NCBI RefSeq assembly: GCF_017104715.1
Contig: NZ_JAAGPI010000025.1
Coordinates: 78,584 to 142,583, forward strand
Direction: 5' to 3'
DNA from: Burkholderia sp. Ac-20365
GTDB taxonomy: Bacteria; Pseudomonadota; Gammaproteobacteria; Burkholderiales; Burkholderiaceae
Length of the DNA: 64,000 bases
Positions within the stretch are counted from its first letter, which is position 1. Every line of letters begins with the position of its first letter. The notes beneath the pieces are model-generated. The model did no database searches. It saw nothing but the letters and a program-made list of their open reading frames with translations, and had not been told where the DNA came from. A program made the translations under genes and the position numbers. Below are positions 15,263 through 25,500 of this stretch, in pieces.

Positions 15263-16723
15263 ATGATCTCCGACGATACCCAACAGGCCCAAACGCTCAA
15301 TCACGACACACTGCGCGAATTCGTCGATCGCAAATGGAACGATGAGATCGTGCCGGCGCTTACCGACTATATCGCCGTGCCCGCGAAGAGCCCGGCTTTC
15401 GATCCCGAGTGGGAAAAGCACGGCTATATCGAACGCGTCATCACGGAGGCCGCGAAGTGGGCCGAGCAGCAACCCGTGCGCGGGCTGAAGCTGGAAATCG
15501 TGCGCCTGCCGGGCCGCACGCCGGTGATTTTCTTCGAATCGCCCGCCACGCGCTCTGGCAGCACGGACACCATCGTGCTGTACGGCCACCTCGACAAGCA
15601 ACCGGAATTCGACGGCTGGCGCAATGATCTCGGCCCGTGGACGCCGAAGTTCGAAGACGGCAAGCTCTACGGCCGCGGCGGCGCGGACGACGGCTATGCG
15701 ATCTACGCGAGCCTGACCGCACTCGCGGCGCTCGACGCGCAAGGCATCGAACGGCCGCGCTGCGTCGGCCTGATCGAAACCTGCGAAGAGTCGGGCAGCT
15801 ACGATCTGCTGCCGTACGTCGACGCATTGCGCGAGCGCCTGGGCAAGGTCGGGCTCGTCGTGTGTCTCGATTCGGGCGCGGGCAACTACGATCAGCTGTG
15901 GCTCACGACGTCGCTGCGCGGCCTCGTGTCGGGCGACCTCGAAGTACAGGTGCTCGACGAAGGCATCCACTCGGGCGGCTACGGCGGCATCGCGCCGTCG
16001 AGCTTCCGCATCATGCGGCAAATGTTCGAACGTCTCGAAGACGCCGCCGACGGCACGCTGCTGCCCAAAGGCTTCCATTGCCCCGTCCCGCTCGACCGTC
16101 TCGACGAAGCCGAAGCGACCGCGAAAATTCTCGGCGACGACGTGTGGAAAAAGCTGCCGTGGGCCTGCGGCCAGGACGGCGGCCCCGTTCTGCCGACCAC
16201 GACCGATCCCAAAGAAGCGCTGCTCAATTCGACGTGGCGTCCGTCGCTGTCGGTGACGGGCGCGTCGGGCCTGCCGTCGCTCGCCGATGCGGGTAACGTG
16301 CTGCGTCCGCGTACGGCATTCAAGCTGTCGCTGCGCCTGCCGCCGCTCGTCGATGCCGAGAAGGCCGTGCAGCAGATGAAGTCGCTGCTGGAGTTCGATC
16401 CGCCGTACAACGCGAAGGTCACGTTCAAGCCGGACGCGGGTGCCGCGACGGGCTGGAACGCGCCGGAACTCGCGCCGTGGCTCGGCACGGCGCTGAACGA
16501 TGCGTCGCGCCAGCATTTCGGCGCGGATGTCGCGTTTATCGGGCAGGGCGGCACGATCCCGCTGATGAACGTGCTGAAGGCGGGCTTCCCGTCGTCGCAG
16601 TTCATGGTGTGCGGCGTGCTCGGGCCGAAATCGAATGCGCACGGTCCGAACGAGTTCCTGCACGTGCCGTACGGCAAGAAACTGACGGCAGCCGTCGCGG
16701 AAGTGATCGCCGCCGCGCCCTGA
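15263..16723 (+). CDS. M20-family metallopeptidase / dipeptidase-like
   Basis: The 486-residue protein has the M20 zinc ligands and catalytic residues: GHLDKQ (H109, D111), GRGGADDG (bridging D142), and ETCEESGS (catalytic E175 and ligand E176). FFESP and the long dimerisation domain near residues 220-390 fit the Dug2/CNDP-like dipeptidases. It is cytosolic, with no signal peptide. The start at 15263 is chosen because the preceding residues are basic and not family-like; an ATG 33 bases earlier is possible. The gene is followed by a perfect hairpin and then a dehydrogenase gene. Confidence 0.88.
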   Translation: MISDDTQQAQTLNHDTLREFVDRKWNDEIVPALTDYIAVPAKSPAFDPEWEKHGYIERVITEAAKWAEQQPVRGLKLEIVRLPGRTPVIFFESPATRSGSTDTIVLYGHLDKQPEFDGWRNDLGPWTPKFEDGKLYGRGGADDGYAIYASLTALAALDAQGIERPRCVGLIETCEESGSYDLLPYVDALRERLGKVGLVVCLDSGAGNYDQLWLTTSLRGLVSGDLEVQVLDEGIHSGGYGGIAPSSFRIMRQMFERLEDAADGTLLPKGFHCPVPLDRLDEAEATAKILGDDVWKKLPWACGQDGGPVLPTTTDPKEALLNSTWRPSLSVTGASGLPSLADAGNVLRPRTAFKLSLRLPPLVDAEKAVQQMKSLLEFDPPYNAKVTFKPDAGAATGWNAPELAPWLGTALNDASRQHFGADVAFIGQGGTIPLMNVLKAGFPSSQFMVCGVLGPKSNAHGPNEFLHVPYGKKLTAAVAEVIAAAP

Positions 16724-16763
16724 TGTCGTTCCCGTCAGTGCGTTCCTGAAGTCTTCCCCGCGT

Positions 16764-16787
16764 GGGAGAAGCCGCCTGGCTTCTCCC
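16764..16787. terminator. perfect 10-bp hairpin between the peptidase and dehydrogenase genes
   Basis: gggagaagcc and ggcttctccc enclose a four-base loop (gcct). It lies 40 bases after the peptidase stop and 38 bases before the next start. There is no U-run, so it may be an RNA-stabilising or attenuating structure rather than a full terminator. Confidence 0.45.
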
Positions 16788-16824
16788 GCTGTCCATCTGC
16801 TTTCCTTGACGAGCCCATCATCGA

Positions 16825-17931
16825 ATGAACGACACGCGCACGCCTGTTTCCCGTATTCCCGTCGATCAACTGCACGAATATGTGCGCACTATCTGGGAGC
16901 GGGCGGGCAGTTCGCCGCGTGAAGCCCAGCTCGTCGCCGATCATCTCGTCGCCGCCAATCTCACGGGGCACGACTCGCATGGCGTCGGCATGATTCCGCG
17001 TTACGTCGATTCGTTGCGCGATGGCGAGCTGAAGTTGAACACGCACGCGAATGTCGTGAAAGATGTCGGCGCCGTGCTGACCCTCGAAGGCAACAAGGGC
17101 TTCGGCCAGGTCGTCGCGCATGAGGCGATGGAACTCGGCATCGAGCGCGCGAAGAAGCTCGGTGTGTGCGCGGTCGCGCTGCGCAACGCGCATCACATCG
17201 GCCGCATTGGGCATTGGGCCGAGCAGTGCGCGAAGGCGGGTTTTGCGTCGTTCCACTTCGTCAACGTCGCGGGCGATCCGCTTGTCGCGCCGTTCGGCGG
17301 CGCGGACCGGCGCATCGGCACCAATCCGTTTTGCGCGGCCTTTCCGCGCGAGGGCAAGGCGCCGCTCGTGCTCGACTTCGCGACCAGCGCCATTGCGTAT
17401 GGAAAGGCACGCGTCGCGTACAACCAGGGCAAGCCGACCCCGCCCGGCGCGCTGATCGACCACGCAGGCAACCCGACCACCGAGCCGAAAGTGATGATGG
17501 AAGAGCCGTTCGGCGCGCTGATGCCCGTCGGCGGGCAGGCGGGCGGCCACAAGGGCTTCGGCCTCGCGGCGATGTGCGAGATTTTCGGCGGCGCGCTGTC
17601 GGGCGGCTACACGACGCACGAAGACACGCTGCAAAAGACCCATGCGATCATCAACTGCATGCTGTCGGTGATCGCCGATCCCGCCGCGTTCGATGCACCC
17701 AACGCCGAGGCAGAAGCCGACGCGTTCGTCGCGTGGGTGAAGGCGTCGCCGCTCGCGGCGGGCGCCGAGCGCATCTACGCGCCGGGCGAACCGGAGCGCG
17801 CCACGCGTGCCGAGCGCGAAGCCAACGGCATTCCCGTCGATCCGCAAACGTGGCGGCAGATTCGCGAGGCGGCGCTTGTTGCGGGACTGTCGCAGGATGC
17901 AGCAGATAGCTGGGCGGCGCGCCTGCGCTAA
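16825..17931 (+). CDS. malate/L-lactate dehydrogenase family (Ldh_2) oxidoreductase
   Basis: The 368-residue protein belongs to the Ldh_2/YlbC family, which does not have a Rossmann fold. The signature GHDSHGVGMIPRYV (residues 52-65) carries the conserved His. Later blocks are RNAHHIGRIGHWAEQ, APFGGADRRIGTNP and GGQAGGHKGFGLA, which line the NAD(P) and substrate sites. Family members reduce 2-oxoacids or oxidise malate, lactate, sulfolactate or ureidoglycolate. The substrate cannot be told. It is probably expressed with the peptidase gene upstream and is followed by an intrinsic terminator. Confidence 0.9.
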   Translation: MNDTRTPVSRIPVDQLHEYVRTIWERAGSSPREAQLVADHLVAANLTGHDSHGVGMIPRYVDSLRDGELKLNTHANVVKDVGAVLTLEGNKGFGQVVAHEAMELGIERAKKLGVCAVALRNAHHIGRIGHWAEQCAKAGFASFHFVNVAGDPLVAPFGGADRRIGTNPFCAAFPREGKAPLVLDFATSAIAYGKARVAYNQGKPTPPGALIDHAGNPTTEPKVMMEEPFGALMPVGGQAGGHKGFGLAAMCEIFGGALSGGYTTHEDTLQKTHAIINCMLSVIADPAAFDAPNAEAEADAFVAWVKASPLAAGAERIYAPGEPERATRAEREANGIPVDPQTWRQIREAALVAGLSQDAADSWAARLR

Positions 17932-18373
17932 CGCGCACATTTGGTTGCATGCGCATCGAGTCAGGCAAGCCACGCGACCTGCGCACGCGCCATCACCCGA
18001 CACAAAGCGGCTCTCCGACGGGATTGCCGCTTTTTGCCTCCCGTCGCCTCGAATTCCCATAAAAATGCAATCGGAATATGCGTCGATTGCATTAAAACGT
18101 TTGCCGATCAAATTCGCCCCGTTTTAAAACACATATTCTAATTACCGCTTTACGACCCTATTAGAGCGGTGCAAAGAACACGTGTTTGAAGTTTTGCCTC
18201 GATACGCAATCGTTTGCGAGAGCGGCTCCTGGCAAGAACCTTGTCCAGCGGGCATCGCAATACATATGACGAACTGCATTGTTCTGTTCGTTACCCCGCC
18301 CCTGCGGATTCTGGTCTGTTTTAGGCTCGCAATGCTTCACCCGAGTTTTTAACTTTAAAAAGGACCGTTCAAA
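17932..18373. other. intergenic region with terminator and AT-rich rpfF leader
   Basis: No gene is supported. After the terminator at 18004-18035 the sequence becomes unusually AT-rich around 18056-18165 and again before rpfF. The last bases, aaaaaggaccgttcaaa, supply the rpfF SD. Confidence 0.5.
18004..18035 (+). terminator. rho-independent terminator after the Ldh_2 gene
   Basis: aaagcggc (18004-18011) pairs with gccgcttt (18026-18033), with a 14-base loop and a run of five T at 18031-18035. It lies 73 bases after the stop codon. Confidence 0.8.
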
Positions 18374-19252
18374 ATGAATCTGCAAAACCATCACGCCTGC
18401 CGTCCGTTTCTCGAAGCTGGCAAGCTGTCGCAAATCGCCGCGTATTACGAAGAAGAGCGCAACATCATGTGGATGATGTTGCGCGCGCAACCGCGTCCCT
18501 GTTTCAACCTCGAACTGGTGCACGACATTCTCGAACTCGCGCGGGCCGCGCGCGATTCCAATGTGCGCATCGATTTCTGGGTGACGGGCTCGGTGATTCC
18601 GACGATGTTCAACGTCGGCGGCGATCTCAACTTTTTCGCCGACGCGATTCGAAGCGGCCGGCGTCAGGAGTTGATGGCGTACGCGCGCGCCTGCGTCGAT
18701 TGCGTGCATGCGGCGGCGCGTGGCTTCGACACCGGCGCGATTTCGATCGCCATGGTGGAGGGCTCGGCGCTCGGAGGCGGCTTTGAGGCGGCGCTCGCGC
18801 ATCATTTCGTGCTTGCGCAGAACGACGCGCGCATGGGTTTCCCCGAGATCGCTTTCAACCTGTTCCCGGGCATGGGCGGCTACTCGCTGGTCGCGCGCAA
18901 GGCGGGGATGCGCCTCGCGGAAGAGCTGATCGGCGGCGGCGAGTCGCATACGGGTGAGTGGTACGAAAGCCGAGGCCTCGTCGACCAGCTGTTCGAGCCG
19001 GGCGAAGCGTACGTCGCGACGCGCACTTTCATCGACACGTTGCGCCCGAAGCTCAACGGCATCCGTGCAATGGTTCGCGCGCGTCAACGCGTGCTGCAGT
19101 TGTCGCGCGCGGAACTGATGGAAATCACGGAAGACTGGGTCGAGGCCGCGTTCACGATCGAAGAGAAGGATCTCGCATTCATGGAGCGGCTCGTAATGCT
19201 GCAAAACCGCCGCGCGGGCAATCTGCGTCCGGCTGCGATGAACGTTGCGTGA
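18374..19252 (+). CDS. rpfF: BDSF (cis-2-dodecenoic acid) synthase RpfF, crotonase fold
   Basis: The 292-residue protein is a crotonase-superfamily DSF synthase. The two catalytic glutamates are E138 in GGGFEAAL and E158 in FPEIAF, 20 residues apart as E141 and E161 are in Xanthomonas RpfF. The oxyanion block SALGGG and the NVGGDLNFF segment also match. RpfF dehydrates 3-hydroxyacyl-ACP and releases the cis-2-unsaturated fatty acid signal. AAGGA is well spaced before the ATG. It is convergent with rpfR 204 bases away, the arrangement of the Burkholderia cenocepacia BDSF locus. The signal species (BDSF) is inferred from that resemblance. Confidence 0.93.
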   Translation: MNLQNHHACRPFLEAGKLSQIAAYYEEERNIMWMMLRAQPRPCFNLELVHDILELARAARDSNVRIDFWVTGSVIPTMFNVGGDLNFFADAIRSGRRQELMAYARACVDCVHAAARGFDTGAISIAMVEGSALGGGFEAALAHHFVLAQNDARMGFPEIAFNLFPGMGGYSLVARKAGMRLAEELIGGGESHTGEWYESRGLVDQLFEPGEAYVATRTFIDTLRPKLNGIRAMVRARQRVLQLSRAELMEITEDWVEAAFTIEEKDLAFMERLVMLQNRRAGNLRPAAMNVA

Positions 19253-19456
19253 GTGGGTGATTGAGCAGTAGACGTAGTCTGATACGCAGAACGCCCCCAG
19301 CGCATAGCAGTTAACGCGCTCCGTCTGCACCCATCAGGTTTTGACGCAACATCAACGTAGCAAGCAGGTAACACGCAGCATGCAATCCGCAGTAGGCAAT
19401 CGCACCAGTAGTCGTCAGGCAGGAGATCTCTCAGGTCGAGCGAACTTTTCGGGGGT

Positions 19457-21460
19457 TCAGGCGATCAACCGGATCTTCTGCCTGTCATGCAGCCAGCGTT
19501 CGAAGTCAGCCGCGGGCATCGGCTTGCCGTAGAGGAAGCCCTGCACGTATTCGACGCCCAGCCCCTTCATGAACAGTTCTTCCGATTCCGTTTCGATCCC
19601 TTCCGCCACCACCTTCAGTTGCAGCGCCTGCGCGACGGCCACCATCGAGCGCACCAGCGCCTGAGATTTCTTGTCCGCATTGATCGAGCTCACGAAACTG
19701 CGATCCAGCTTGATGACGTCGAGCGGGATGCGCCCGAGTTGCGACAGCGACGAATAGCCTGTGCCGAAATCGTCCAGATGGACTTGCGCACCGAGATCGC
19801 GGAATTGCGTAATCAGGTCGATCGCAGCGGCTTCGTCTTCGATCAGGCAGCTTTCAGTCAATTCGATGTCAAGCAGGCAAGGATCGAGCTGCGCGCGCTG
19901 CAAGGCCTCGCTGAAATGCGACACCACGGCGGTATCGACCAGTTGCCGCGCCGACACATTGATCGCCACGCGCAGCGACAGCCCGCGCGCTTTCCATTGC
20001 GCCGCCTGTTGCGCTGCCGTCTGCATTACCCAGCGGCCGAGCGGCCCGATCAGACCTGACTCTTCTGCATAGCGGATGAACGCGGCAGGCATGATCTGCC
20101 CACGTTCCGGGGAATTCCAGCGCACCAGCGCCTCGACGCCGTAAACAGTGCCCGTGGCCAGCGAGAGCTTGGGCTGATAGTGCAGCGTCAACTGGCCTTC
20201 TTCGAGCCCGCGCCGCAGGTTGGTGTCGAGCCACATGTACTCGGCGACCTTGCGGTTCATTTCCGGCGAGAACACGCGGTAAGTGCGCTTGCCGTCGTCC
20301 TTGGCGACGTACATGGCGGTGTCGGCGGCGCGGATCAGCGCTTCGAGGCTGTCGCCGTGCTCCGGGAACATTGCGATGCCGATCGAGCAGCCGGTGTAGA
20401 CCTCCACCAGCCCAAGACTGAACGGAACGCGCAGCCGCTCCAGAATGCGCTGCGCCATCGCTTCCATCGACGCGACGGACGCTACCGGCGACAGCACGAT
20501 GAATTCGTCGCCGCCGAGGCGCGCGAGCGTGTCTTCGTCGGCGAGGCATTCGCGCACGGCCGACGACACATCCTGGATCAGCCGGTCGCCGAATACGTGG
20601 CCGTAGTGGTCGTTGACCTTCTTGAAGTTGTCGAGATCGAGAAACAGGATGCCGACGGATTCGCCCGCCGCCGCGCTGGCAATCGCTACACGCGTCTTGT
20701 CGTGAATCGCGTTGCGGTTGGGCAGGCCCGTCAGCGAATCGGTGTTCGCGAGTTCGGACAGCCGCTCCTGTGCGCGCCGTTCTTCCGTGATGTCGGTGCC
20801 CGAGCAGATCAAAAACTGCTCGTCGACGCCGCTGCCGCTCATGACGAACTTGTTGCGAAAGAGAAAGAGCCGCTCACCGTGCACGGTGCGCACGCGGCGC
20901 TCGACTTCATAGGCGATGCCCTGATTGAAGAAGCCCGAAATATTCTGGCTCGACGCCGCGCCCGCTTCCGACGACATGAAGAGCGCCCACACGCTGCGCC
21001 CGACCACGTCTTCTTCCTTCATGCCGGTGAGTTCTTCGGCGAGCCGGTTGAAGCGCTGGATGCGGCCGTTCTTGTCGACGATCACGACGACCGAGTTGAC
21101 CTCCGACACGACCTGTTCGGCAAACGACAGCCCATGCACCAGATCGCGCGCGACCGATTCCGTGTCTTCGTATGCCGAAGCGGTGCCTGCCCAGGTGCTG
21201 CTATTGAGTTTCTTGCCGACGAGATGCAGACGCAGCGCTTCGCCGTGCAGACGCACGTCCATGGTCAGGTGCGCGGTGACGCCCGTGAGCCGGCGGATCT
21301 GCGCGGCTTGCGCGCCCGACAGCGCGATGGCGACCGTGGCGGCATCGTCTTCCGTCTCAGGCGTGAGTTCGAGTGCATTGCTGTCGCTCGACAGCCTCCA
21401 GCAGGGGCTGCTCGTTCCGAATCGGGCGAAAAGCACCTGATCGTGTTGGTCGTCGTTCAT
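19457..21460 (-). CDS. rpfR: BDSF receptor RpfR: RpfF-interaction / PAS / GGDEF / EAL protein
   Basis: The 667-residue protein has an N-terminal domain of about 95 residues corresponding to the RpfF-binding domain of Burkholderia RpfR. A PAS domain follows (about 105-225, SEVNSVVVIVDKNGRIQRFN), then GGDEF (intact GGDEF at 316-320) and EAL (EAL at 443-445, DDFGTG at 563-568). In B. cenocepacia BDSF binds the PAS domain and raises c-di-GMP phosphodiesterase activity, while bound RpfF also modulates the protein. No membrane segment is seen, so it is cytosolic. Both enzymatic motifs look intact. Confidence 0.94.
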   Translation of the reverse strand: MNDDQHDQVLFARFGTSSPCWRLSSDSNALELTPETEDDAATVAIALSGAQAAQIRRLTGVTAHLTMDVRLHGEALRLHLVGKKLNSSTWAGTASAYEDTESVARDLVHGLSFAEQVVSEVNSVVVIVDKNGRIQRFNRLAEELTGMKEEDVVGRSVWALFMSSEAGAASSQNISGFFNQGIAYEVERRVRTVHGERLFLFRNKFVMSGSGVDEQFLICSGTDITEERRAQERLSELANTDSLTGLPNRNAIHDKTRVAIASAAAGESVGILFLDLDNFKKVNDHYGHVFGDRLIQDVSSAVRECLADEDTLARLGGDEFIVLSPVASVASMEAMAQRILERLRVPFSLGLVEVYTGCSIGIAMFPEHGDSLEALIRAADTAMYVAKDDGKRTYRVFSPEMNRKVAEYMWLDTNLRRGLEEGQLTLHYQPKLSLATGTVYGVEALVRWNSPERGQIMPAAFIRYAEESGLIGPLGRWVMQTAAQQAAQWKARGLSLRVAINVSARQLVDTAVVSHFSEALQRAQLDPCLLDIELTESCLIEDEAAAIDLITQFRDLGAQVHLDDFGTGYSSLSQLGRIPLDVIKLDRSFVSSINADKKSQALVRSMVAVAQALQLKVVAEGIETESEELFMKGLGVEYVQGFLYGKPMPAADFERWLHDRQKIRLIA

Positions 21461-21800
21461 GAGAAGTCCCCGGGCAGAAAGTTGCCTCCAGTCGAGCTCC
21501 GAATACGATTACAGCACGCGGCGGCTAAGGTCTTATTGACTGACTTGCTTCATTGTAACGAAGCGGCCGGGCGTTAGGCTCCGAATTGATTAACGACCTT
21601 GTAATCGCCTTTCTTTAACCACAAAGCATAGAAAAAAATGATGCTTTTTTGGGGTCGGTTAAGCAAACGTTGACGTGTGTGGTTGTGCTCGCTGGCTCGC
21701 AGGGAGTTGTGCGATCGTTCGTGTTAAAAGTTATGCGGTTTTGATTGTTGTTGGGGGTTGTTTTTGCGGTGTTGGGTTGGTTTGGTTTGCTTGTGGTTTC

Positions 21801-22086
21801 GCTGGCATCCGCGTGATGTTATTGGTTTGCCTGGGTTGCCCCTGTGCGGGGCGGCACTTACTTTCTTTGCCGCCGCAAAGAAAGTAAGCAAAGAAAGCGG
21901 GCTAACACCGCCCGTTCTTGACCTCCGCCTGAGGGCCCCCAACGGGTCCTCTCCTTCATGCGGCGTCGCTCTTTTCGACGCCCGTTGCCAACGCTCTTAT
22001 TGAGCGCCTCACCCGCTTCATGCTCCCGCGTCGCGGTTCACGCGATCAGATTGCCCACGTTCTATAGCGGCAAACTGTGTGTAGGC
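21801..22086 (+). repeat. large intergenic repeat element, copy 2
   Basis: It begins gctggcatccgcg and ends ggcaaactgtgtgtagg. The internal hairpin is at 21857-21870 and 21875-21888 (14-bp arms, loop cgcc). Blocks shared with copy 3 include aagcgggctaacaccgcccg, the gcctgagggc block, acgcccgttgccaacgct and gcgcctcacccgcttca. The 3' third is more diverged from copies 1 and 3. Confidence 0.75.
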
Positions 22087-22181
22087 TTTCGCGGCTTATG
22101 CGCTCCACTCTGGACTGAAAACCAAAGTTACGGCCCGAAAGCACGATCGGTGTCGTAAGAGCGCTGACGTGTGAAGCACTA

Positions 22182-22471
22182 CGACCTACACACAGTTTGC
22201 CACCTGGGCGGCATTAACCGTTCGCTGCCGCTGGCTGCGTTACGGGTGATTGAAGCGGGTGAGGCGTTGATTCGAAGCGTTGGCAACGGGCATTGAATGG
22301 CAGAACGCCGTTTGAAGTGGAGGAACTGTTGGAGGCCCTCAGGCGGTGGTCAGGAACGGGCGGTGTTAGCCCGCTTTCTTTGCTTACTTTCTTTGCGGCG
22401 GCAAAGAAAGTAAGTGCCGCCCCGCACAGGGGCAACGCGTGAAGCACCAGTAACAAAACGCGGATGCCAGC
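22182..22471 (-). repeat. large intergenic repeat element, copy 3 (inverted)
   Basis: Read on the minus strand it runs from gctggcatccgcg (22471) to ggcaaactgtgtgtaggtc (22182). The hairpin arms are 22383-22396 and 22401-22414. It faces copy 2 so that the two caaactgtgtgtag ends point at each other across 95 bases. Its right end shares the longer block ccgcccaggtggcaaactg with copy 1. Confidence 0.75.
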
Positions 22472-22552
22472 GAAAGCACAAGCAAACCAAACCAAACCAA
22501 ACCAGCAAGACAAACCAAACCCACATGCAGCCCCGCAAAAAGGGCACCCCTA

Positions 22553-25500
22553 TCACCGCCGAGCCAACCGAACCCGCATCAACTCCCTGGCCTCGCCAAC
22601 CACATCCTCTGGCAGATGAAATTCACCCGCAACGAGCGCCGCAACCGGCACCCCATCGCGATACAGCACACGATTCCCCGTGACAGCGGGCACCTTGTCA
22701 CCCGGCAACAGCGTGCCGACGACATTCAGCGGATCACTACCAGCAACGCACACCAACGCACCATCACCCGCATGACGGCGCACTTCGCGCAATAAAGGAA
22801 TCGCCTCAGGCAGCGCGAACTGCTCGCCCGCAAGCCCATTGACGAAACGCCCACCGCGCACCTGGCCGCGCGCCTCGAGCCGCTGATACACCCGCAGCAG
22901 ATCGCGCCACGGCGGCAGCCATTCCGCTTCGCGTTCGAGCAACCGCCAGAACACGACGCCATAGCGTCTTAACAGCGCCATCGCAACATGCTCGATCACC
23001 TCGGGCGGGGACGATGGCGAGCGACGCAAAGGCTGGGCATGGTCTTCCGGCAGCGAAGCAGAGGGCCGCCGCAACAGCGCCCAGCGTCCCGCATCATCCA
23101 TCCCGCCGATCAGCGCCCCCGCGCCGCGAGGTCGACGGCTCGGAAAATACGACGCGTTGCGCTTCGCAACAGGCTTCAGTAACGCACGCAACCCGGCGAA
23201 GCTGTCCGAATTGACGAGCCCCGCCGCGACCAGTTCGCCGAGTGCGTTTTCCAGTTCGACACGCAGCAGATGCACATCGCCCGAGAGTTCATCGAAGAAC
23301 ATCGCGCCGTGCTGCGTCAGCGCATCGAACACGAGTTGCGCCTTCGACGACAACTCCGGCTGCTTCGACATATCGAGCAGTGCCGTCCATACAGGCAGCG
23401 CGCGGCGCGGCAACAGCACGATAGGCGTGCTGCGCACCGGCCCGCTCGCGCCGCGTGCACGATCGGTGAGCCGCATCCAGACGATCTTGCCCGCTCGGCT
23501 CAGTTCATCGAGCGACATGATCGAATAGTCCTTCAGCCGCGCCGGCAGGATGTCTTCTTCCCAGGCGCTCGCCGCCGCCTGAAAACCTTCGAGCTGATCG
23601 AGCACGGCGGCGAGCGCGTCGCGTCCTTCGGCGCGCGTGTCAGGTGTGAGGTGCTGCCACTCGAACAGAAAGCGCATGAAATCGTGCCGCTCGACAGGCT
23701 CGATCTCGCGCCGCAGGCGCCGCACCGTATATCGATGGATGCGCGCGAGCAGATGCCGTTCGCACCATTCTTCGTCGGTTGCACCCGGTGTGAAGCGGCC
23801 GCGCATCACGTAGCCTTCTGCTTCGAGCCGCGTGAGCGCAAGCGCGACAACGGAGGCGGGTAGCGCCAGCGCGCGTGCAATCACCGAAAGCGGCAGCGGC
23901 CCGAAACCCGTCAGCCGCGCGCGTACCACGTCGACGAGCGCGTCGTCTTCCGTCCAGGCTTCGTCGAAACCTTTCGGCGCGCGCAGCGCCGGTTCTATTT
24001 CCGCATGCGGATAGATCGCGCGCAGGCACGTCAGGCGCTCGGCGGGCAGCCATAGCGCGTCGTGCTGCGCGATCTGCATGCGTGTGGCGTGGCCCGTTTT
24101 CGCCAGTTGTGCAAGCCACGCGGGCCAGCCTTCGTTGCGCTGCGCCTCGGCTTCCGTGATGCACGCGAGCCCCATCAGCGCCTCGTGCATCTCGTCGGTG
24201 TTGCGCACTTGCGGCCATGCTTCTTCGCCGACGCCTGCAATTGCGTCGGCATCGAGTGCGCCGAGATCGTCGGCGGATTCGGGGCCGTTCGTGTAGCGGC
24301 GGTTCAGCACCGCTTGCGTGCGGCGCTCTTCGATTGGTGCGTCGTCGAGAAACGCGTAGGGCTTGGCCGTGAGAATTTCCGCGGCGAGCGGCGAGGGCGC
24401 GGGCAGATCGCGCGACACCAGCGCGATGTCGCCGCTCTCGATTCGCCGCAGCAATGCGAGCCACGCGTCGGTGTCCATCGCTTCGTGCAGGCAGTCGTCG
24501 AGCGTCTGGTCGACGAGCGGATGACTCGGCAACTCGCGCTCGCCAACGATGTTCTCGAGACATGCCGCCTGATCGGGAAACACGGTCGCGAGCAGATCGT
24601 CGCTGCGCATGCGCTGCAACGGCGGCGGCGTTTTGCGGCCGCCCGTGTAGCGCGGCAACGCGAGCGCCGTGGTCGCGTTCCAGCGCCAGCGCACACCGAA
24701 CAGCGGCGCGTCGAGCAGCGCCTGAACCAGCACGTGTTCGGCGGTCGCCGGGCGCAGATAACGCCACACTTCATCGAGCGCGAAGCTGTGCGCGCCCGTC
24801 AGCGACAGCACGATCGCGTCTTCCGTCGCGGCGGCCTGTAACTCGAAGTTGAAGGTGCGGCAAAAACGCTTGCGCAGCGCAAGGCCCCACGCGCGATTCA
24901 CACGGCTGCCGTACGGCGTGTGAATCACGAGCTGCGTGCCGCCTGACTCATCGAAGAAGCGCTCCATGACAAGCGTGTCTTGCGTCGGCAGCGCGCCGAG
25001 CGTCTGGCGGGCGCGCGCCAGATATTCGACGATCTGTCGCGCGGCCGCTTCGGGTACAAGTGTTTGTTCGACGAGCCACGCGATGGCGGGTTCGAGATCG
25101 AGCGTGGTCTTGGCCTGCTGTTCTTCCAGCGTGACTACGCTGTCGTGCGGGTCGGCGAATGCATCGGCGTCCGAAGCGACCTGCGTGACGATTCGCTGCC
25201 CGATTTCCGCGCGCAACCGCGCGACGCCCATCGACAACTCGTCGCTGCGCCCCGGCGCTTCGCCGAGCCAGAACGGAATGTTCGGCGGTTGACCTTGCGC
25301 ATCTTCGACGCGCACACGGCCGCTCTCGACACGCATGATCCGGTACGAGGCGTTGCCGAGCTGGAACACGTCGCCCGCGAGGCTTTCAACGGCGAAGTCT
25401 TCGTTGACGGTGCCGATATTGAGCCCTTGCGGTTCGAGAATCACCGCGTAGTCGGCATTCTCGGGAATCGTCCCGCCCGACGTCACCGCATACAGCTGCG

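Larger units (their letters stand above)
21461..22552. other. 1.1-kb intergenic region with two inverted repeat elements
   Basis: No gene is supported. The rpfR promoter should lie near 21461-21600. A weak stem (aaagcat at 21623-21629, atgcttt at 21641-21647) with T-run lies further up. The rest is two large repeat elements facing each other (21801-22086 and 22182-22471), each bordered on the outer side by simple ggttt-type repeats. Short frames in this stretch are translations of the repeat. Confidence 0.6.

Noticed and set aside
21623..21650. Hairpin aaagcat/atgcttt followed by T-run upstream of rpfR
   Set aside because: The stem is only 7 bp, AT-rich, and no plus-strand gene ends nearby, so terminator function is not supported.
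21675..22683. Several open frames of 60-100 codons in the repeat region
   Set aside because: They are translations of the repeat elements (recurring CGAALTFFAAAKKV-type peptides) and the simple flanking repeats.
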